Position numbers and translations under genes: made by a program. A DNA stretch of 14,586 bases from Metaruminococcus_A sp964607135 (lineage in GTDB: Bacteria > Bacillota > Clostridia > Oscillospirales > Ruminococcaceae), in the NCBI GenBank assembly GCA_964607135.1, contig CAZSIV010000049.1, forward strand, positions 1 to 14,586. The letters are read 5' to 3'. The notes below the pieces were generated by a model. The model was given only the letters and a program-made list of their open reading frames with translations, searched no databases and was not told where the DNA came from. Shown here piece by piece: positions 1-7,155 of this stretch (within the stretch, counting starts at the first letter, position 1; each line of letters starts with the position of its first letter).

Positions 1-240
1 GAGGACTGCAAACTATGTCTCTTTTTCTTTTTGCGAAACTTATTCTACCTTATCCAATGGAATCTCCCTCTTTCTACTTTTTTCGATTTCATCATAGACT
101 ATAAATTACAAATATTCAATAGTATTTCTATTTATTTTTCTGATGCAGGAAAAATTTGGACGATATGACAAAAAAACACTTTATACTTATGCATCTTTAC
201 TATATATAGTTTTAGTAATATATGCATATATAAATTATAT
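1..240. other. AT-rich left flank without a gene
   Basis: This stretch downstream of permease P5 has no open frame with a ribosome binding site on either strand. It is very AT-rich. Positions 188-228 can fold into a nested AT-only hairpin (ATGCAT near both ends, TTACTA pairing with TAGTAA inside), but it has no GC core or U-tract, so I do not call it a terminator. A weak promoter candidate is listed separately. Confidence 0.6.
91..119 (-). promoter_or_regulatory. Possible sigma-A promoter reading leftward out of the window
   Basis: On the minus strand TTGAAT (114-119) and TATGAT (91-96) are separated by exactly 17 nt, a sigma-A-like arrangement. The region lacks the GGCGGCG leader arm found after the five S-gene promoters, so it is not an obvious sixth copy. 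No start codon with a good ribosome binding site follows inside the window. In AT-rich DNA such matches arise by chance. Confidence 0.25.
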
Positions 241-1758
241 CTAATTCCTCATCACCTGGTCGGGTTCGAACTTGTTGACAAACAGCAGCGAAATGACCGT
301 CGGCAGGACAACCGCTCCCAACGAAATCAAGAGCAGCCACAGGACTGTCATCCAGTCGAACTGGAAGGGGTACCCCAGCCATTTCCCGCCGATGAAGAAG
401 ATCAGCCCCGCAAAGAGCAGACCCGCCACAAAGATCAGGGCGAACTGCAAGGCCATCTCCGCATAGACCACCCGCCGCACTTCCCGCTTCGTCAGCCCGT
501 TTGCACGCAATACCGCAAACTCGTACTTCCGCTTGTCGATCAGGCTCACGTACACCAGTGCCGTCAGCAGGAAGACCACCGCCAAAACCGCCAGCGAGAT
601 GTAGACCATCACGTTACGGGTATTGCTCACGTATTGGAGTCCAGCCGTAATATTTTGATACTCCTGGATCACGTCAAAATTTGGAGAGACCGCCGCTATC
701 GCTTCCTTGGCTGAAGGGACTTGGATGAGATTCTCTACGATTACTTCGTAGGCCGCCGGACGCCAGCTTTGTACAGAAAACTCAGTGTCAACAGTCGGCG
801 GAACCGGATAATTTGCATAATCATTTTTCTTCTCCAGCTCCTTGATATAATAAGATGCTTCTTCTCCTGACACATCAATGTGCTGATACACAGTTTTCAT
901 CATAACGGAAGCCGGCATATAAATTTCAGACTTTGCATAGGAGCTGCTGAGTGTCCCCGCATCAAAGATTCCCCTGACCGGCACTGAAATCCTCGCTTTT
1001 TCATAATACTTGGAATGAAACCTGCTCCAATACTCCTCGGTTACTTCCTTGCCATTGACATAAGACGTATCCTGAATATAGACAGGCGCCCCAATTTCTG
1101 CGATCGGAACCCAAATGTCAAACTCAAGCGTCAGGCCATTGAGCATATCGCCGGTGAGGCCAATCGCATCTGCAAACTGCCGCGTGATGTAAGCCCCATC
1201 CTTCACGCTCAAGTCCAGGACATCGCACCGCGGATCATAGTAATTCTCAATGGCGTAAGACTGAACCGTATACAAACTGCTTTGATTTCCGTCTGCATCC
1301 AGATAGCTGATTTCATCCGCCGTTCTGGATAAACCATTGCGGTTGTAAAAGCCAAAATAAAGCGACGAACCCTTTTCCAGTTCTTCTTCTGAAAACAATT
1401 CGGTCAAATTATATTTGCTCACTCCAGCGGTTATATGCCAGTCTGATACAAAGAACAAAACTGGGGAGACGGTTTCGACGCCCTCAATTCCTTTGAACCG
1501 TTCCGCTTCTTCCGGGTCGATCCCGGCATTCTCACCTGTCAGATAATTCTCGGAAAAGGTATGATTAAAAACAATAAGCTGCCGCTCAGAAACATTTTTA
1601 ATCCGTTCCTGCTGAGCCGCAGCATACTGGTTCATATATCCCCCGCAGAGAGCGCAAAAAGCAACAGCAGCGGCAGAAGCCAGCGTGACTAACTCTTTCT
1701 TGAGGCGATCCTTTTTTAAACTGTTCAAAGAATATTTCAAATAAAACCTCGGCTTCAA
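241..1758 (-). CDS. FtsX/MacB-type ABC transporter permease P5 (module E)
   Basis: A 505-aa membrane protein with the four-helix FtsX/MacB layout. It has an N-terminal helix at about residues 22-43, a large extracellular domain at about 45-380, and three C-terminal helices at about 384-406, 432-457 and 470-493. The short cytoplasmic stretch DKRKYEFAVLRANG after helix 2 and the terminal FEPDQVMRN match the FtsX pattern, in which such segments face the ATPase and couple hydrolysis to movement of the outer domain. Family members act as dimers and usually do not form a classical pore. The start is TTG at 1758, preceded by AGGGGG at good spacing, and its first residues align with the other permeases here. 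It directly follows S5. The last 124 residues are nearly identical to P1, P2 and P4, but the extracellular domain differs strongly. Substrate unknown; no ATPase gene is in the window. Confidence 0.85.
   Translation of the reverse strand: MKPRFYLKYSLNSLKKDRLKKELVTLASAAAVAFCALCGGYMNQYAAAQQERIKNVSERQLIVFNHTFSENYLTGENAGIDPEEAERFKGIEGVETVSPVLFFVSDWHITAGVSKYNLTELFSEEELEKGSSLYFGFYNRNGLSRTADEISYLDADGNQSSLYTVQSYAIENYYDPRCDVLDLSVKDGAYITRQFADAIGLTGDMLNGLTLEFDIWVPIAEIGAPVYIQDTSYVNGKEVTEEYWSRFHSKYYEKARISVPVRGIFDAGTLSSSYAKSEIYMPASVMMKTVYQHIDVSGEEASYYIKELEKKNDYANYPVPPTVDTEFSVQSWRPAAYEVIVENLIQVPSAKEAIAAVSPNFDVIQEYQNITAGLQYVSNTRNVMVYISLAVLAVVFLLTALVYVSLIDKRKYEFAVLRANGLTKREVRRVVYAEMALQFALIFVAGLLFAGLIFFIGGKWLGYPFQFDWMTVLWLLLISLGAVVLPTVISLLFVNKFEPDQVMRN
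352..486 (-). repeat. 135-bp tract identical between permeases P5 and P4
   Basis: Positions 352-486 (P5) and 3295-3429 (P4) read as identical over 135 bp, silent sites included, inside the FtsX helix region. The bases on either side already differ. P1 and P2 carry close versions. Identity at synonymous sites points to recent gene conversion or duplication, not only to protein constraint. Confidence 0.75.
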
Positions 1759-1799
1759 GATAAAGCCCCCTAGATAAATAATTCAATATTCAAAAAAGA

Positions 1800-2284
1800 A
1801 AAGGCGGCGGCATCCTTTTAAGTCAAATCAGCCAGGATAAATGACCTCTTTATCTTGAATCATCTCTCATCAGGTTTTACATGTGATATTACTGTTTTTA
1901 ATCACATGCCAGGTAATAATACTGTCGCTTAAAACCGGGCTTCCCGCCAGAGTTGCAGATACACGCCCATAGGCTTCACTAGAATTGACAGGGCTTATAT
2001 AAGCTCTCTTCCCACTGACATAAACGCCCATATAGGGGGTGACGTAATTCCATCTGCAAGCAGTCATGGAATTGCCCGCACCTTCAGAAGTAAACTGCCA
2101 GTTAATATACCCACCGTTTCCGACATTTTTGGTTCCGCTGTTTGTCGCCGTGGCCGCAAAAACCGCAAAGGAAGCTGCCACGAACAACGTACAAGTTACA
2201 AGCAGAGCCACTGCAACCTTTTTCATTCGCTGAATTTTCATGTCGTTTTACTCCTTCTTTTTCATGTCAGGCACCGCCGCCTTT
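1800..2284 (-). repeat. Complementary arms enclosing S5 (predicted long-range RNA helix)
   Basis: The 5' arm at 2272-2284 (AAAGGCGGCGGTG on the minus strand) lies about 3 nt after the predicted transcription start. The 3' arm at 1800-1812 lies 58 nt after the S5 stop and reads AAAGGCGGCGGCA on the plus strand. In coding-strand RNA they pair over 13 bp: 11 Watson-Crick pairs, one U-G and one G-U. The 3' arm is followed by a U-rich run. Pairing would close the whole S5 reading frame into a loop while leaving the ribosome binding site outside the helix. Confidence 0.55.
1870..2241 (-). CDS. Small secreted protein S5 (module E)
   Basis: A 123-aa precursor with a Sec signal peptide: basic n-region MKIQRMKK, hydrophobic core to about residue 27, and a likely cleavage after the alanine run at 29-30. 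The mature part of about 93 aa is glycine-, serine- and beta-residue-rich, with tryptophans at 48 and 64, a GVYVSGKRA stretch at 72-80 and cysteines at 62 and 121. The start is ATG 2241 with AAGGAG nine bases upstream. It belongs to a five-member family in this window (S1-S5). The overall pattern recalls lactococcin-972-type bacteriocins (a secreted beta-sandwich with W near the mature N-terminus), but the resemblance is loose and could be convergent. It is followed 111 nt later by permease P5. The first half shares a 90-bp identical tract with S2 (2081-2170 and 9629-9718). Confidence 0.8.
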   Translation of the reverse strand: MKIQRMKKVAVALLVTCTLFVAASFAVFAATATNSGTKNVGNGGYINWQFTSEGAGNSMTACRWNYVTPYMGVYVSGKRAYISPVNSSEAYGRVSATLAGSPVLSDSIITWHVIKNSNITCKT

Positions 2285-2293
2285 GATAGCTCC

Positions 2294-2382
2294 ATTATAT
2301 CCCTCTGTTGACAAAATTACAATATTATTTTATCAGTTTTTTTCTTTTATTGTTTGTATTTTGTGCAATTTGGCGAAAATAC
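2294..2382 (-). promoter_or_regulatory. S5 promoter with upstream inverted repeat
   Basis: TTGTAA (2317-2322) and TATAAT (2294-2299) are separated by 17 nt. The predicted start near 2287 gives a leader of about 46 nt. Upstream, at 2356-2382, GTATTTTGT and GCGAAAATAC form an inverted repeat with an 8-nt gap, the same element as at the other four S promoters. Its position at about -70 to -95 suits an activator or repressor site. The regulator is not identifiable. Confidence 0.7.
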
Positions 2383-2489
2383 GACTCGAATTTTGGAAGA
2401 ACACCCAGATCTTCCCTTTCAGAGCATTCGCTCCAAAAACTCGATGTTCACATGGTTGAGCTGAATCATTGGGGCTTCCTCCTTTTGTT

Positions 2490-3170
2490 TTACTTTATTT
2501 CAGGAATTTTCCAGCATAGGACAGACGAGTCGGGCAGCTGCGGGAGTTCGAAGGCTTCTCTCTCTGGATCGAGTTTTCTTTTTGCAACGGCAAAGACAAA
2601 TTCCGACTCGCTCCCCGCCGGAACATAAGCATAGGCAAAAGCGGCATGGTAAAGCGGCTTTTCCGAAAGCGAATCAAAAGCCATTAAAACTACGGTAAAC
2701 GGTACATCCTCCCGGTCGCTGGAATAAATAAAAATACCGGACGAATTGATGTCATGCGGCGCAAACTCCTTGCTTCCGCCACACCTGCCGTATGCTTCAA
2801 AGTGGATCAAAAAGGCGGCGTCCCGGATCGAGCGGTCTTCGTCCTCCGCCTGCGCAATATGGGCTTCGCATTTAATCCAGCGCATTTCTGTGCCCTGATA
2901 CTTTGATTCAATTTCGTTCAAATCTGTATAACTTCCAACCTCGCGCCGCACCGCTTCGCTGTCGCCGTTATACGAAGCGCTGACAGAGCTCTTGATTTCT
3001 TTGAACTCTTTGGTCAGCAGCATGAGGGGCCGCTCTTCCCCCCAAGGGCTGAAAGCCGACGCTTGACCGTCCGGCGCCGATGAATTTTTTAAAGAATCTC
3101 CTTCGCAGCTGGAAAACAGGCACATCATTATCACAAAGACTACAGAAAAAGCAAAGAGTCGTTTTTTCAT
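2490..3170 (-). CDS. Extracellular lipoprotein L5 (module D)
   Basis: A 226-aa predicted lipoprotein with signal peptide MKKRLFAFSV... and lipobox LFSSC, so Cys22 is the likely lipidated residue and the mature protein is anchored outside the membrane. It is the most divergent member of a family with L1, L2 and L3. It shares the overall length, the strand-rich C-terminal half and the ending SVLCWKI, but the PVADPAGQ segment near the N-terminus of the others is not recognisable. The ATG at 3170 has AGGAAGGA seven bases upstream, and that site overlaps the stop region of P4 13 nt away, so translation is probably coupled. Here the lipoprotein follows the permease, whereas in modules A and C it precedes it. 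A role as accessory or immunity partner of the permease is inference. Confidence 0.75.
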   Translation of the reverse strand: MKKRLFAFSVVFVIMMCLFSSCEGDSLKNSSAPDGQASAFSPWGEERPLMLLTKEFKEIKSSVSASYNGDSEAVRREVGSYTDLNEIESKYQGTEMRWIKCEAHIAQAEDEDRSIRDAAFLIHFEAYGRCGGSKEFAPHDINSSGIFIYSSDREDVPFTVVLMAFDSLSEKPLYHAAFAYAYVPAGSESEFVFAVAKRKLDPEREAFELPQLPDSSVLCWKIPEIK

Positions 3171-3183
3171 TGGCTTTTCCTTC

Positions 3184-4665
3184 CTAATTCCTCATCACCT
3201 GGTCGGGTTCGAACTTGTTGACAAACAAAAGCGAGATGACCGTCGGCAGGACGATTGCCCCCAGCGAAATCAAGAACAGCCACAGGACGGTCAGCCAGTC
3301 GAACTGGAAGGGGTACCCCAGCCATTTCCCGCCGATGAAGAAGATCAGCCCCGCAAAGAGCAGACCCGCCACAAAGATCAGGGCGAACTGCAAGGCCATC
3401 TCCGCATAGACCACCCGCCGCACTTCCCGTTTCGTCAATCCGTTTGCCCGCAGCAGGGCAAACTCGTACTTCCGCTTGTCGATCAGGCTCACATAAACCA
3501 GCGCAGTCAGTAAAAATACTACCGCCAAAACTGCCAGCGAGATGTAGACCATTACGTTGCGGTTGTTGCTGAGGCTCTGAATCCCAGCCTGGTAATTCTG
3601 ATAAAAATAAATCACCTCAAAATTTGGGTCAAGTCCCAAAATTGCTTCTTTTAACGGAACGATGTCCTCAACCGATTCCGCCGTCACATAATAGGCGTTC
3701 GGCGCCCAGTCAAAATACGGCGGAATCTCCGCATTCGGATCATTTTTGTTTTCCTCTACCCATGCGTTGAACCGGTCGAAATTTTCTTTCTCCAAAGGAA
3801 GAGTTTCAGCCACCTCCAGCATCTGCTCCGCCGGCAAAAAAAGGTCCCCTTCCTGCGGCAGTTCGGTATTGGGAACGACCCCGCGGATTCTGGTCGTAAC
3901 CGACGTCTTCTGGTCCCATGAAGGATACATCGTACCGTAAGAAACCTCTTCGCTCCCGTCCTCCAGGAAATCGATTATCTTAACGCGGTCTGCCCTCTGA
4001 AGCAAGCCGACCCAAACCTCAGCCGTGAGAGTCAGGCCTTTTACTTCTTCCTCGGTGATTCCGAGCCGCTCCATAAAACTCTCAGTAATATATCCGCCAT
4101 TTTCTACGCTCTCATCCAGATATAGGGCCTTTTTGTCCATCAATGCGGCGGAAGGGTAAGAGACAGTAAAATAATTGTCCCCTTCCGCTACCCGGAACTC
4201 CCTGCTCTTCTGTTTCCCCGACCCACCGTTCCACGTCACCGTGCTGAACTGCTGCCGGATCAACTCATCCGCATACTCCTTTGTCTCTGCATCCAGCGCT
4301 GTTAAAACGGTAGACCCCATAGGCTGCGAGTAAAACGAAACCATTGGAACGACGTTCTCCACGCCGTCCAGCTCCGCGAGCTTCTCCACCATTTCGGCTG
4401 AGATCGGCGGGTTTTCGTGGGAATACAAATTTTCCACTGCAACATTGTTGTAAACGATCAGCTCGCGTTCCGAAATATTTTTCATATATTCCTTCTGCAT
4501 TGCAGAATACTTTCCCAGAAATCCCGCGCTCATCGCCGTAAACGCGACTGCAAGGGCACAGGCGGCTGTCACAATCAATTTCCGCAGCCGATCTTTGCGA
4601 AAACAATCGACCGCATATTTTAGAAAAAAAGCCTGTTTCATCGTAATACCAGTGAGCCGAGGCAT
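3184..4665 (-). CDS. FtsX/MacB-type ABC transporter permease P4 (module D)
   Basis: A 493-aa permease of the four-helix FtsX/MacB type: N-terminal helix within residues 30-52, extracellular domain to about 368, then three helices in a block beginning NVMVYISLAV at 370 that is almost identical to P1, P2 and P5. The extracellular domain is closest to that of P1 (shared NISERE.VLYNN-like start, ENP..., VENGGYITE and FLPAEQML-type segments). The start is chosen at ATG 4665 because GGGGG lies six bases upstream. Alignment to the other permeases would instead favour the internal ATG at 4641 (MKQAFFLKYA), which has a poor ribosome binding site. It is followed at 13 nt by L5. No ATPase neighbour. Confidence 0.85.
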   Translation of the reverse strand: MPRLTGITMKQAFFLKYAVDCFRKDRLRKLIVTAACALAVAFTAMSAGFLGKYSAMQKEYMKNISERELIVYNNVAVENLYSHENPPISAEMVEKLAELDGVENVVPMVSFYSQPMGSTVLTALDAETKEYADELIRQQFSTVTWNGGSGKQKSREFRVAEGDNYFTVSYPSAALMDKKALYLDESVENGGYITESFMERLGITEEEVKGLTLTAEVWVGLLQRADRVKIIDFLEDGSEEVSYGTMYPSWDQKTSVTTRIRGVVPNTELPQEGDLFLPAEQMLEVAETLPLEKENFDRFNAWVEENKNDPNAEIPPYFDWAPNAYYVTAESVEDIVPLKEAILGLDPNFEVIYFYQNYQAGIQSLSNNRNVMVYISLAVLAVVFLLTALVYVSLIDKRKYEFALLRANGLTKREVRRVVYAEMALQFALIFVAGLLFAGLIFFIGGKWLGYPFQFDWLTVLWLFLISLGAIVLPTVISLLFVNKFEPDQVMRN

Positions 4666-4714
4666 ACTAATCCCCCAGTTCCGCTCCTTTCTCCAGACGT
4701 TCTCGCTCTAACGT

Positions 4715-4806
4715 TCATCCTTCCAGTAGGATTTCCCAGACATATTTCTCCTTGGCCGAGATATCCACAAGGGGCGTTTCAAAAAATCTTTGTCTATGCC
4801 GTAATC
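4715..4806 (-). pseudogene. C-terminal remnant of an L3-like lipoprotein gene
   Basis: About 92 bp correspond to the last 30 or so codons of lipoprotein L3 (ending KYVWEILLEG against KYVWEIPLEG). Upstream of 4806 the similarity jumps directly to the S-to-lipoprotein spacer of module C. The signal peptide and most of the gene are therefore missing. One base is also lost next to the run of six T (L3 codons for KDFFEM), which shifts the frame. The deletion leaves module D without a lipoprotein between S4 and P4. Confidence 0.8.
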
Positions 4807-4826
4807 GGATAATCTTCAAAACAACA

Positions 4827-4863
4827 ATGGGGTAAAAGACTGCTTTACGGCCTTTTACCCCAT
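4827..4863 (-). promoter_or_regulatory. Hairpin between S4 and downstream genes, possible attenuator
   Basis: ATGGGGTAAAAG (4827-4838) and CTTTTACCCCAT (4852-4863) form a perfect 12-bp stem with a 13-nt loop. On the minus strand it is followed by TTGTTGTTTT. This could be a partial terminator or an RNA-stabilising stem that lets S4 be made in excess of P4. The same hairpin occurs in module C with G-U-compatible changes. Confidence 0.55.
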
Positions 4864-4906
4864 CATCGCCCCTTCCATTTTTGTTTTGAAGGACCACTAG
4901 CAAAGG

Positions 4907-5421
4907 AAAGACGGCGGCATAGCTTCACTTTACCATTCACTCTACTGTCAAAGCAACGATCAATTATTCCGAACCTTGTAATGCTCCATATTTGATCTCT
5001 GTACGAAACACACCAAGTGAATTGGTCGTTTGTTCTACAATTAGCTTATCCGAAAAGACAGTCGCACCAAAATAACTGCAGGACATCAAACCCTTCGACT
5101 TCGCAGGCTCGTTTTCATAAATCATCGCCCGCTTACCAGTAACAGAAGCCCCGTTTACTCCTGTAGCAGATTCCCATCTCGCTGAAGCCATTTTGCTTGG
5201 AGCGCTGGAACTTACGCTCGAATAAAACGACCAATTGACACGGCCATCATATTTGACTGTCGTATACCCCTTGGCTCTTCCAAAAAATTGCCCCGCCGAC
5301 ACCGCAAAAGAAGCTACTACAAACAATGTGCAGGTTACAAGCAGAGCCACTGCGATCTTTTTCACGCGCTGTGTTTTCATGTCATTCATCCCCTTTTTTC
5401 ATGTCAAGCGCCACCGCCTTT
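4907..5421 (-). repeat. Complementary arms enclosing S4 (predicted long-range RNA helix)
   Basis: 5' arm 5409-5421 (minus AAAGGCGGTGGCG) and 3' arm 4907-4919 (plus AAAGACGGCGGCA) can pair over 13 bp in coding-strand RNA: ten Watson-Crick pairs and three G-U pairs, no mismatch. On the opposite-strand RNA the three variable pairs would be A-C mismatches. The 5' arm begins about 3 nt after the predicted transcription start near 5424. Confidence 0.5.
4964..5380 (-). CDS. Small secreted protein S4 (module D)
   Basis: A 138-aa precursor from ATG 5380. An in-frame ATG at 5389 lies immediately against the GGGG of the ribosome binding site, while 5380 has the nine-base spacing seen in S2, S3 and S5, so 5380 is preferred. 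The signal peptide is MKTQRVKK followed by a hydrophobic core, with cleavage near residues 29-30. The mature protein has W50 and W69, a GASVTGKRA stretch at 78-86, GLMSCSYFG at 97-105 and no obvious transmembrane segment. It is most similar to S3, sharing VKYDG, the W-F-YS pattern and the YG.L.SE ending. Downstream are a lipoprotein remnant and then P4. Role unknown; bacteriocin-like secretion is the best guess. Confidence 0.8.
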   Translation of the reverse strand: MKTQRVKKIAVALLVTCTLFVVASFAVSAGQFFGRAKGYTTVKYDGRVNWSFYSSVSSSAPSKMASARWESATGVNGASVTGKRAMIYENEPAKSKGLMSCSYFGATVFSDKLIVEQTTNSLGVFRTEIKYGALQGSE

Positions 5422-5430
5422 TGTGTTTCC

Positions 5431-5518
5431 ATTATATCCCTCTGTTGACAAAATCGCAATACTATTTTACCAGTTTTTTCTTTCCTTGCTTGTATTTTGT
5501 ATGATTTGACGAAAATAC
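5431..5518 (-). promoter_or_regulatory. S4 promoter with upstream inverted repeat
   Basis: TTGCGA (5454-5459) and TATAAT (5431-5436) have a 17-nt spacer. The upstream inverted repeat GTATTTTGT (5492-5500) and ACGAAAATAC (5509-5518) has an 8-nt gap. This is the clearest copy of the element shared by all five S promoters. Confidence 0.75.
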
Positions 5519-5584
5519 AACTCAAATTTTGGCGAAATACCCAGATTCTTCCTTTTAATAAAAGTCCTGCCATTTCTGCTTGAA

Positions 5585-5615
5585 TCAATTCCTCATCACC
5601 TGGTCGGGTTCGAAC
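5585..5615 (-). pseudogene. Nine-codon permease C-terminal stub
   Basis: The 31 bp match the 3' end of P1 exactly (codons FEPDQVMRN plus TGA). They lie 9 bp after the stop of L3, with no other permease sequence. The flanking sequence between this stub and the S4 promoter also resembles the P1-to-S2 intergenic region. Either a permease gene was deleted from module C, or the stub is the edge of a duplicated block copied from a P1-S2 junction. Confidence 0.85.
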
Positions 5616-5623
5616 ATTGACAC

Positions 5624-6406
5624 TCACCCCTCCAGCGGGATCTCCCAGACATATTTTCCCTCAGTCGGGATATCCGCAAAGGTCATTTCAAAAAAGTCTT
5701 TGTCTATATCATAATCGGTAAAGGCGACGATATAGGTGTAGTCAACGGCGCCCTTCCGCTCTTCCGCCTTCGGCAGCAGGGCGAAGATCACCGTCTCGAA
5801 ATAGTTCCCTTCCGGCCGCTCCGTCAAAACCATTGGGGAACAAAGATACTGATGGGGCGCTATCCCATCCCCCGCTTCTACACTCAGACCGCCTGCAATA
5901 CCGCACGCTTTTATGCTGTCCCCTTTAAGCGGCTCGTCCCTCGGCTTCTGGTTGTAAATTGGCCCAAAGTAAGTGCCGCCGCCGAATATATCCCCGTCCT
6001 TATAAGTCGTCGCAAAGGCGGTGAAAAGCACCTCGTCCGCTGTAAAATCCGCGCCGTCCCAAGGCATAACAAACAGCCGAATCCTCACAAGATCCATCCT
6101 GTCGAGCGTCCAACTCCCGTTATCGCTGAGATAACTTTCTACCTTATGAAACTCGTCAGTCTTCATTTGATTGAGAACAGACTCCTTCTCTTCAAAGTCA
6201 AGTTCGACCGTCGCTTTGACAGCCGCCTCCACCGTCCCGCCCGACTTGGTTCTCAGCGTCATCGGCAGGTATTTCCCCCAGGTGTTGAACTTCTGCCCCG
6301 CCGGATCGGCGACAGGCTCACTCACCTCCGGATATGCCGGCCCGCAGGCGGACAGCAGGAGGACAAAAGCCAGCAAAGCTACTAAAAACGGACCATATCG
6401 TTTCAT
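5624..6406 (-). CDS. Extracellular lipoprotein L3 (module C)
   Basis: A 260-aa predicted lipoprotein from ATG 6406, with signal peptide MKRYGPFLVA... and lipobox LLSAC, so Cys21 is the likely lipid anchor. Residues 31-38 (PVADPAGQ) and the ending KYVWEI match the L1/L2 family, as does the segment near 60-70 with TVEAAVKATVEL. The frame stays open upstream to 6502, but that extension runs through the conserved hairpin at 6426-6462 and the S3-L3 spacer, has no signal peptide at its N-terminus and would bury the lipobox signal, so 6406 is chosen despite a weak ribosome binding site (GGTG). The gene is preceded by S3 and followed by a permease stub, so module C has lost its transporter. It may be an orphan immunity-like or chaperone-like lipoprotein (inference). 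Confidence 0.75.
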   Translation of the reverse strand: MKRYGPFLVALLAFVLLLSACGPAYPEVSEPVADPAGQKFNTWGKYLPMTLRTKSGGTVEAAVKATVELDFEEKESVLNQMKTDEFHKVESYLSDNGSWTLDRMDLVRIRLFVMPWDGADFTADEVLFTAFATTYKDGDIFGGGTYFGPIYNQKPRDEPLKGDSIKACGIAGGLSVEAGDGIAPHQYLCSPMVLTERPEGNYFETVIFALLPKAEERKGAVDYTYIVAFTDYDIDKDFFEMTFADIPTEGKYVWEIPLEG

Positions 6407-6425
6407 GTCAGTCACCATAACGACA

Positions 6426-6462
6426 ATGGGGCAAAAGACTGTTTTACGGCCCTTTACCCCAT
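6426..6462 (-). promoter_or_regulatory. Hairpin between S3 and L3, possible attenuator
   Basis: This is the counterpart of 4827-4863. In coding-strand RNA the 5' arm AUGGGGUAAAGG pairs with CUUUUGCCCCAU over 12 bp, using two G-U pairs where the other copy has A-U pairs. On plus-strand RNA these would be C-A mismatches. It ends about 20 nt before the L3 start codon, so it could limit transcription into L3 or shape initiation. Confidence 0.55.
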
Positions 6463-6504
6463 CATCGCCCCTTCTATTTTTGTTTTGAAGGACTACCAGC
6501 AAAG

Positions 6505-7024
6505 AAAAGGCGGCGGCGTAGCTTCACTTTACCATTTCACTCGACTGTCCAGCAAAAATTAAAAATTACTCTGACCTCAATAATGTTCCGTATACGACAC
6601 TTGTACGAACATCACCTAAAGTATTCGCCATTTGATTCACAATCATTTTGTTGGAAAAGATACTCTCACCAAAATAACTACAGGACATGTAGCCGATTGA
6701 CATTGCAGGGGTGGACTCTGAAATTACCGCCCGCTTAGCGGTAACAGATGCACCACTCACCCCGGCAGCAGACTGCCATGTCGTTGTATTAATTCTGCTA
6801 GGACTAGCAGTTGAATAAAATGTCCAATCCACATGACCATCATATTTAACTGTTGACCGTCCCCAACCTACCCCATAACCTTGGCTGTTTGTGGCCGCAA
6901 GAGCCGCAAAAGAAGCAACCACGAACAATGTGCAGGTTACAAGCAGAGCCACTGTGATCTTTTTCACGCGCTGTGTTTTCATGTCTTTCATCTCCTCATT
7001 TCATGTCAGACGCCGCCGCCTTTT
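6505..7024 (-). repeat. Complementary arms enclosing S3 (predicted long-range RNA helix)
   Basis: 5' arm 7010-7024 (minus AAAAGGCGGCGGCGT) and 3' arm 6505-6519 (the same 15 bases on the plus strand) are a perfect 15-bp inverted repeat flanking S3. The 5' arm begins about 2 nt after the predicted transcription start, and the 3' arm lies 47 nt after the S3 stop codon, followed by TTTTCTTT. Confidence 0.6.
6566..6982 (-). CDS. Small secreted protein S3 (module C)
   Basis: A 138-aa precursor from ATG 6982, with GAGGAG nine bases upstream. The in-frame ATG at 6991 abuts that site and is less likely. The signal peptide MKTQRVKK plus hydrophobic core is almost the same as in S4. Cleavage is expected near the alanines at 28-30. 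The mature part holds VKYDG at 45-49, W53, W69, GASVTAKRA at 77-85 and GYMSCSYFG at 97-105. It is the closest relative of S4 in this window, with differences spread through the mature part. L3 lies downstream after a conserved hairpin. No catalytic motif is visible. Confidence 0.8.
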   Translation of the reverse strand: MKTQRVKKITVALLVTCTLFVVASFAALAATNSQGYGVGWGRSTVKYDGHVDWTFYSTASPSRINTTTWQSAAGVSGASVTAKRAVISESTPAMSIGYMSCSYFGESIFSNKMIVNQMANTLGDVRTSVVYGTLLRSE

Positions 7025-7032
7025 ATGCTTTC

Positions 7033-7120
7033 ATTATATCCCTCTGTTGACAAAATCGCAATACTATTTCACAGATTTCTCTTTTTTATTTTTATATTTT
7101 GTAGAATTTAACAAAAATAC
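7033..7120 (-). promoter_or_regulatory. S3 promoter with upstream inverted repeat
   Basis: TTGCGA (7056-7061) and TATAAT (7033-7038) have a 17-nt spacer. The upstream inverted repeat ATATTTTGT (7094-7102) and ACAAAAATAC (7111-7120) has the same 8-nt gap as the other copies. Confidence 0.7.
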
Positions 7121-7155
7121 GACTTAAATTTCGGAGGAACACCCAGATTTTCCTT

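Noticed and set aside
272..466. A repeated 64-codon plus-strand frame, also at 3215, 7858 and 10026
   Set aside because: It is conserved only because it is antisense to the conserved permease 3' end; no start signals of its own.
1800..2284. GGCGGCG arms as terminal inverted repeats of a mobile element
   Set aside because: No transposase, no target-site duplications, and the wobble pattern favours RNA pairing over DNA-level recognition.
5852..6385. A 177-codon plus-strand frame
   Set aside because: Antisense to L3, which has a lipobox and family relatives; the plus frame has neither ribosome binding site nor recognisable features.
6407..6502. Upstream extension of L3 to a start at 6502
   Set aside because: The extension crosses the conserved hairpin and spacer, and would place the lipoprotein signal more than 30 residues inside the protein.
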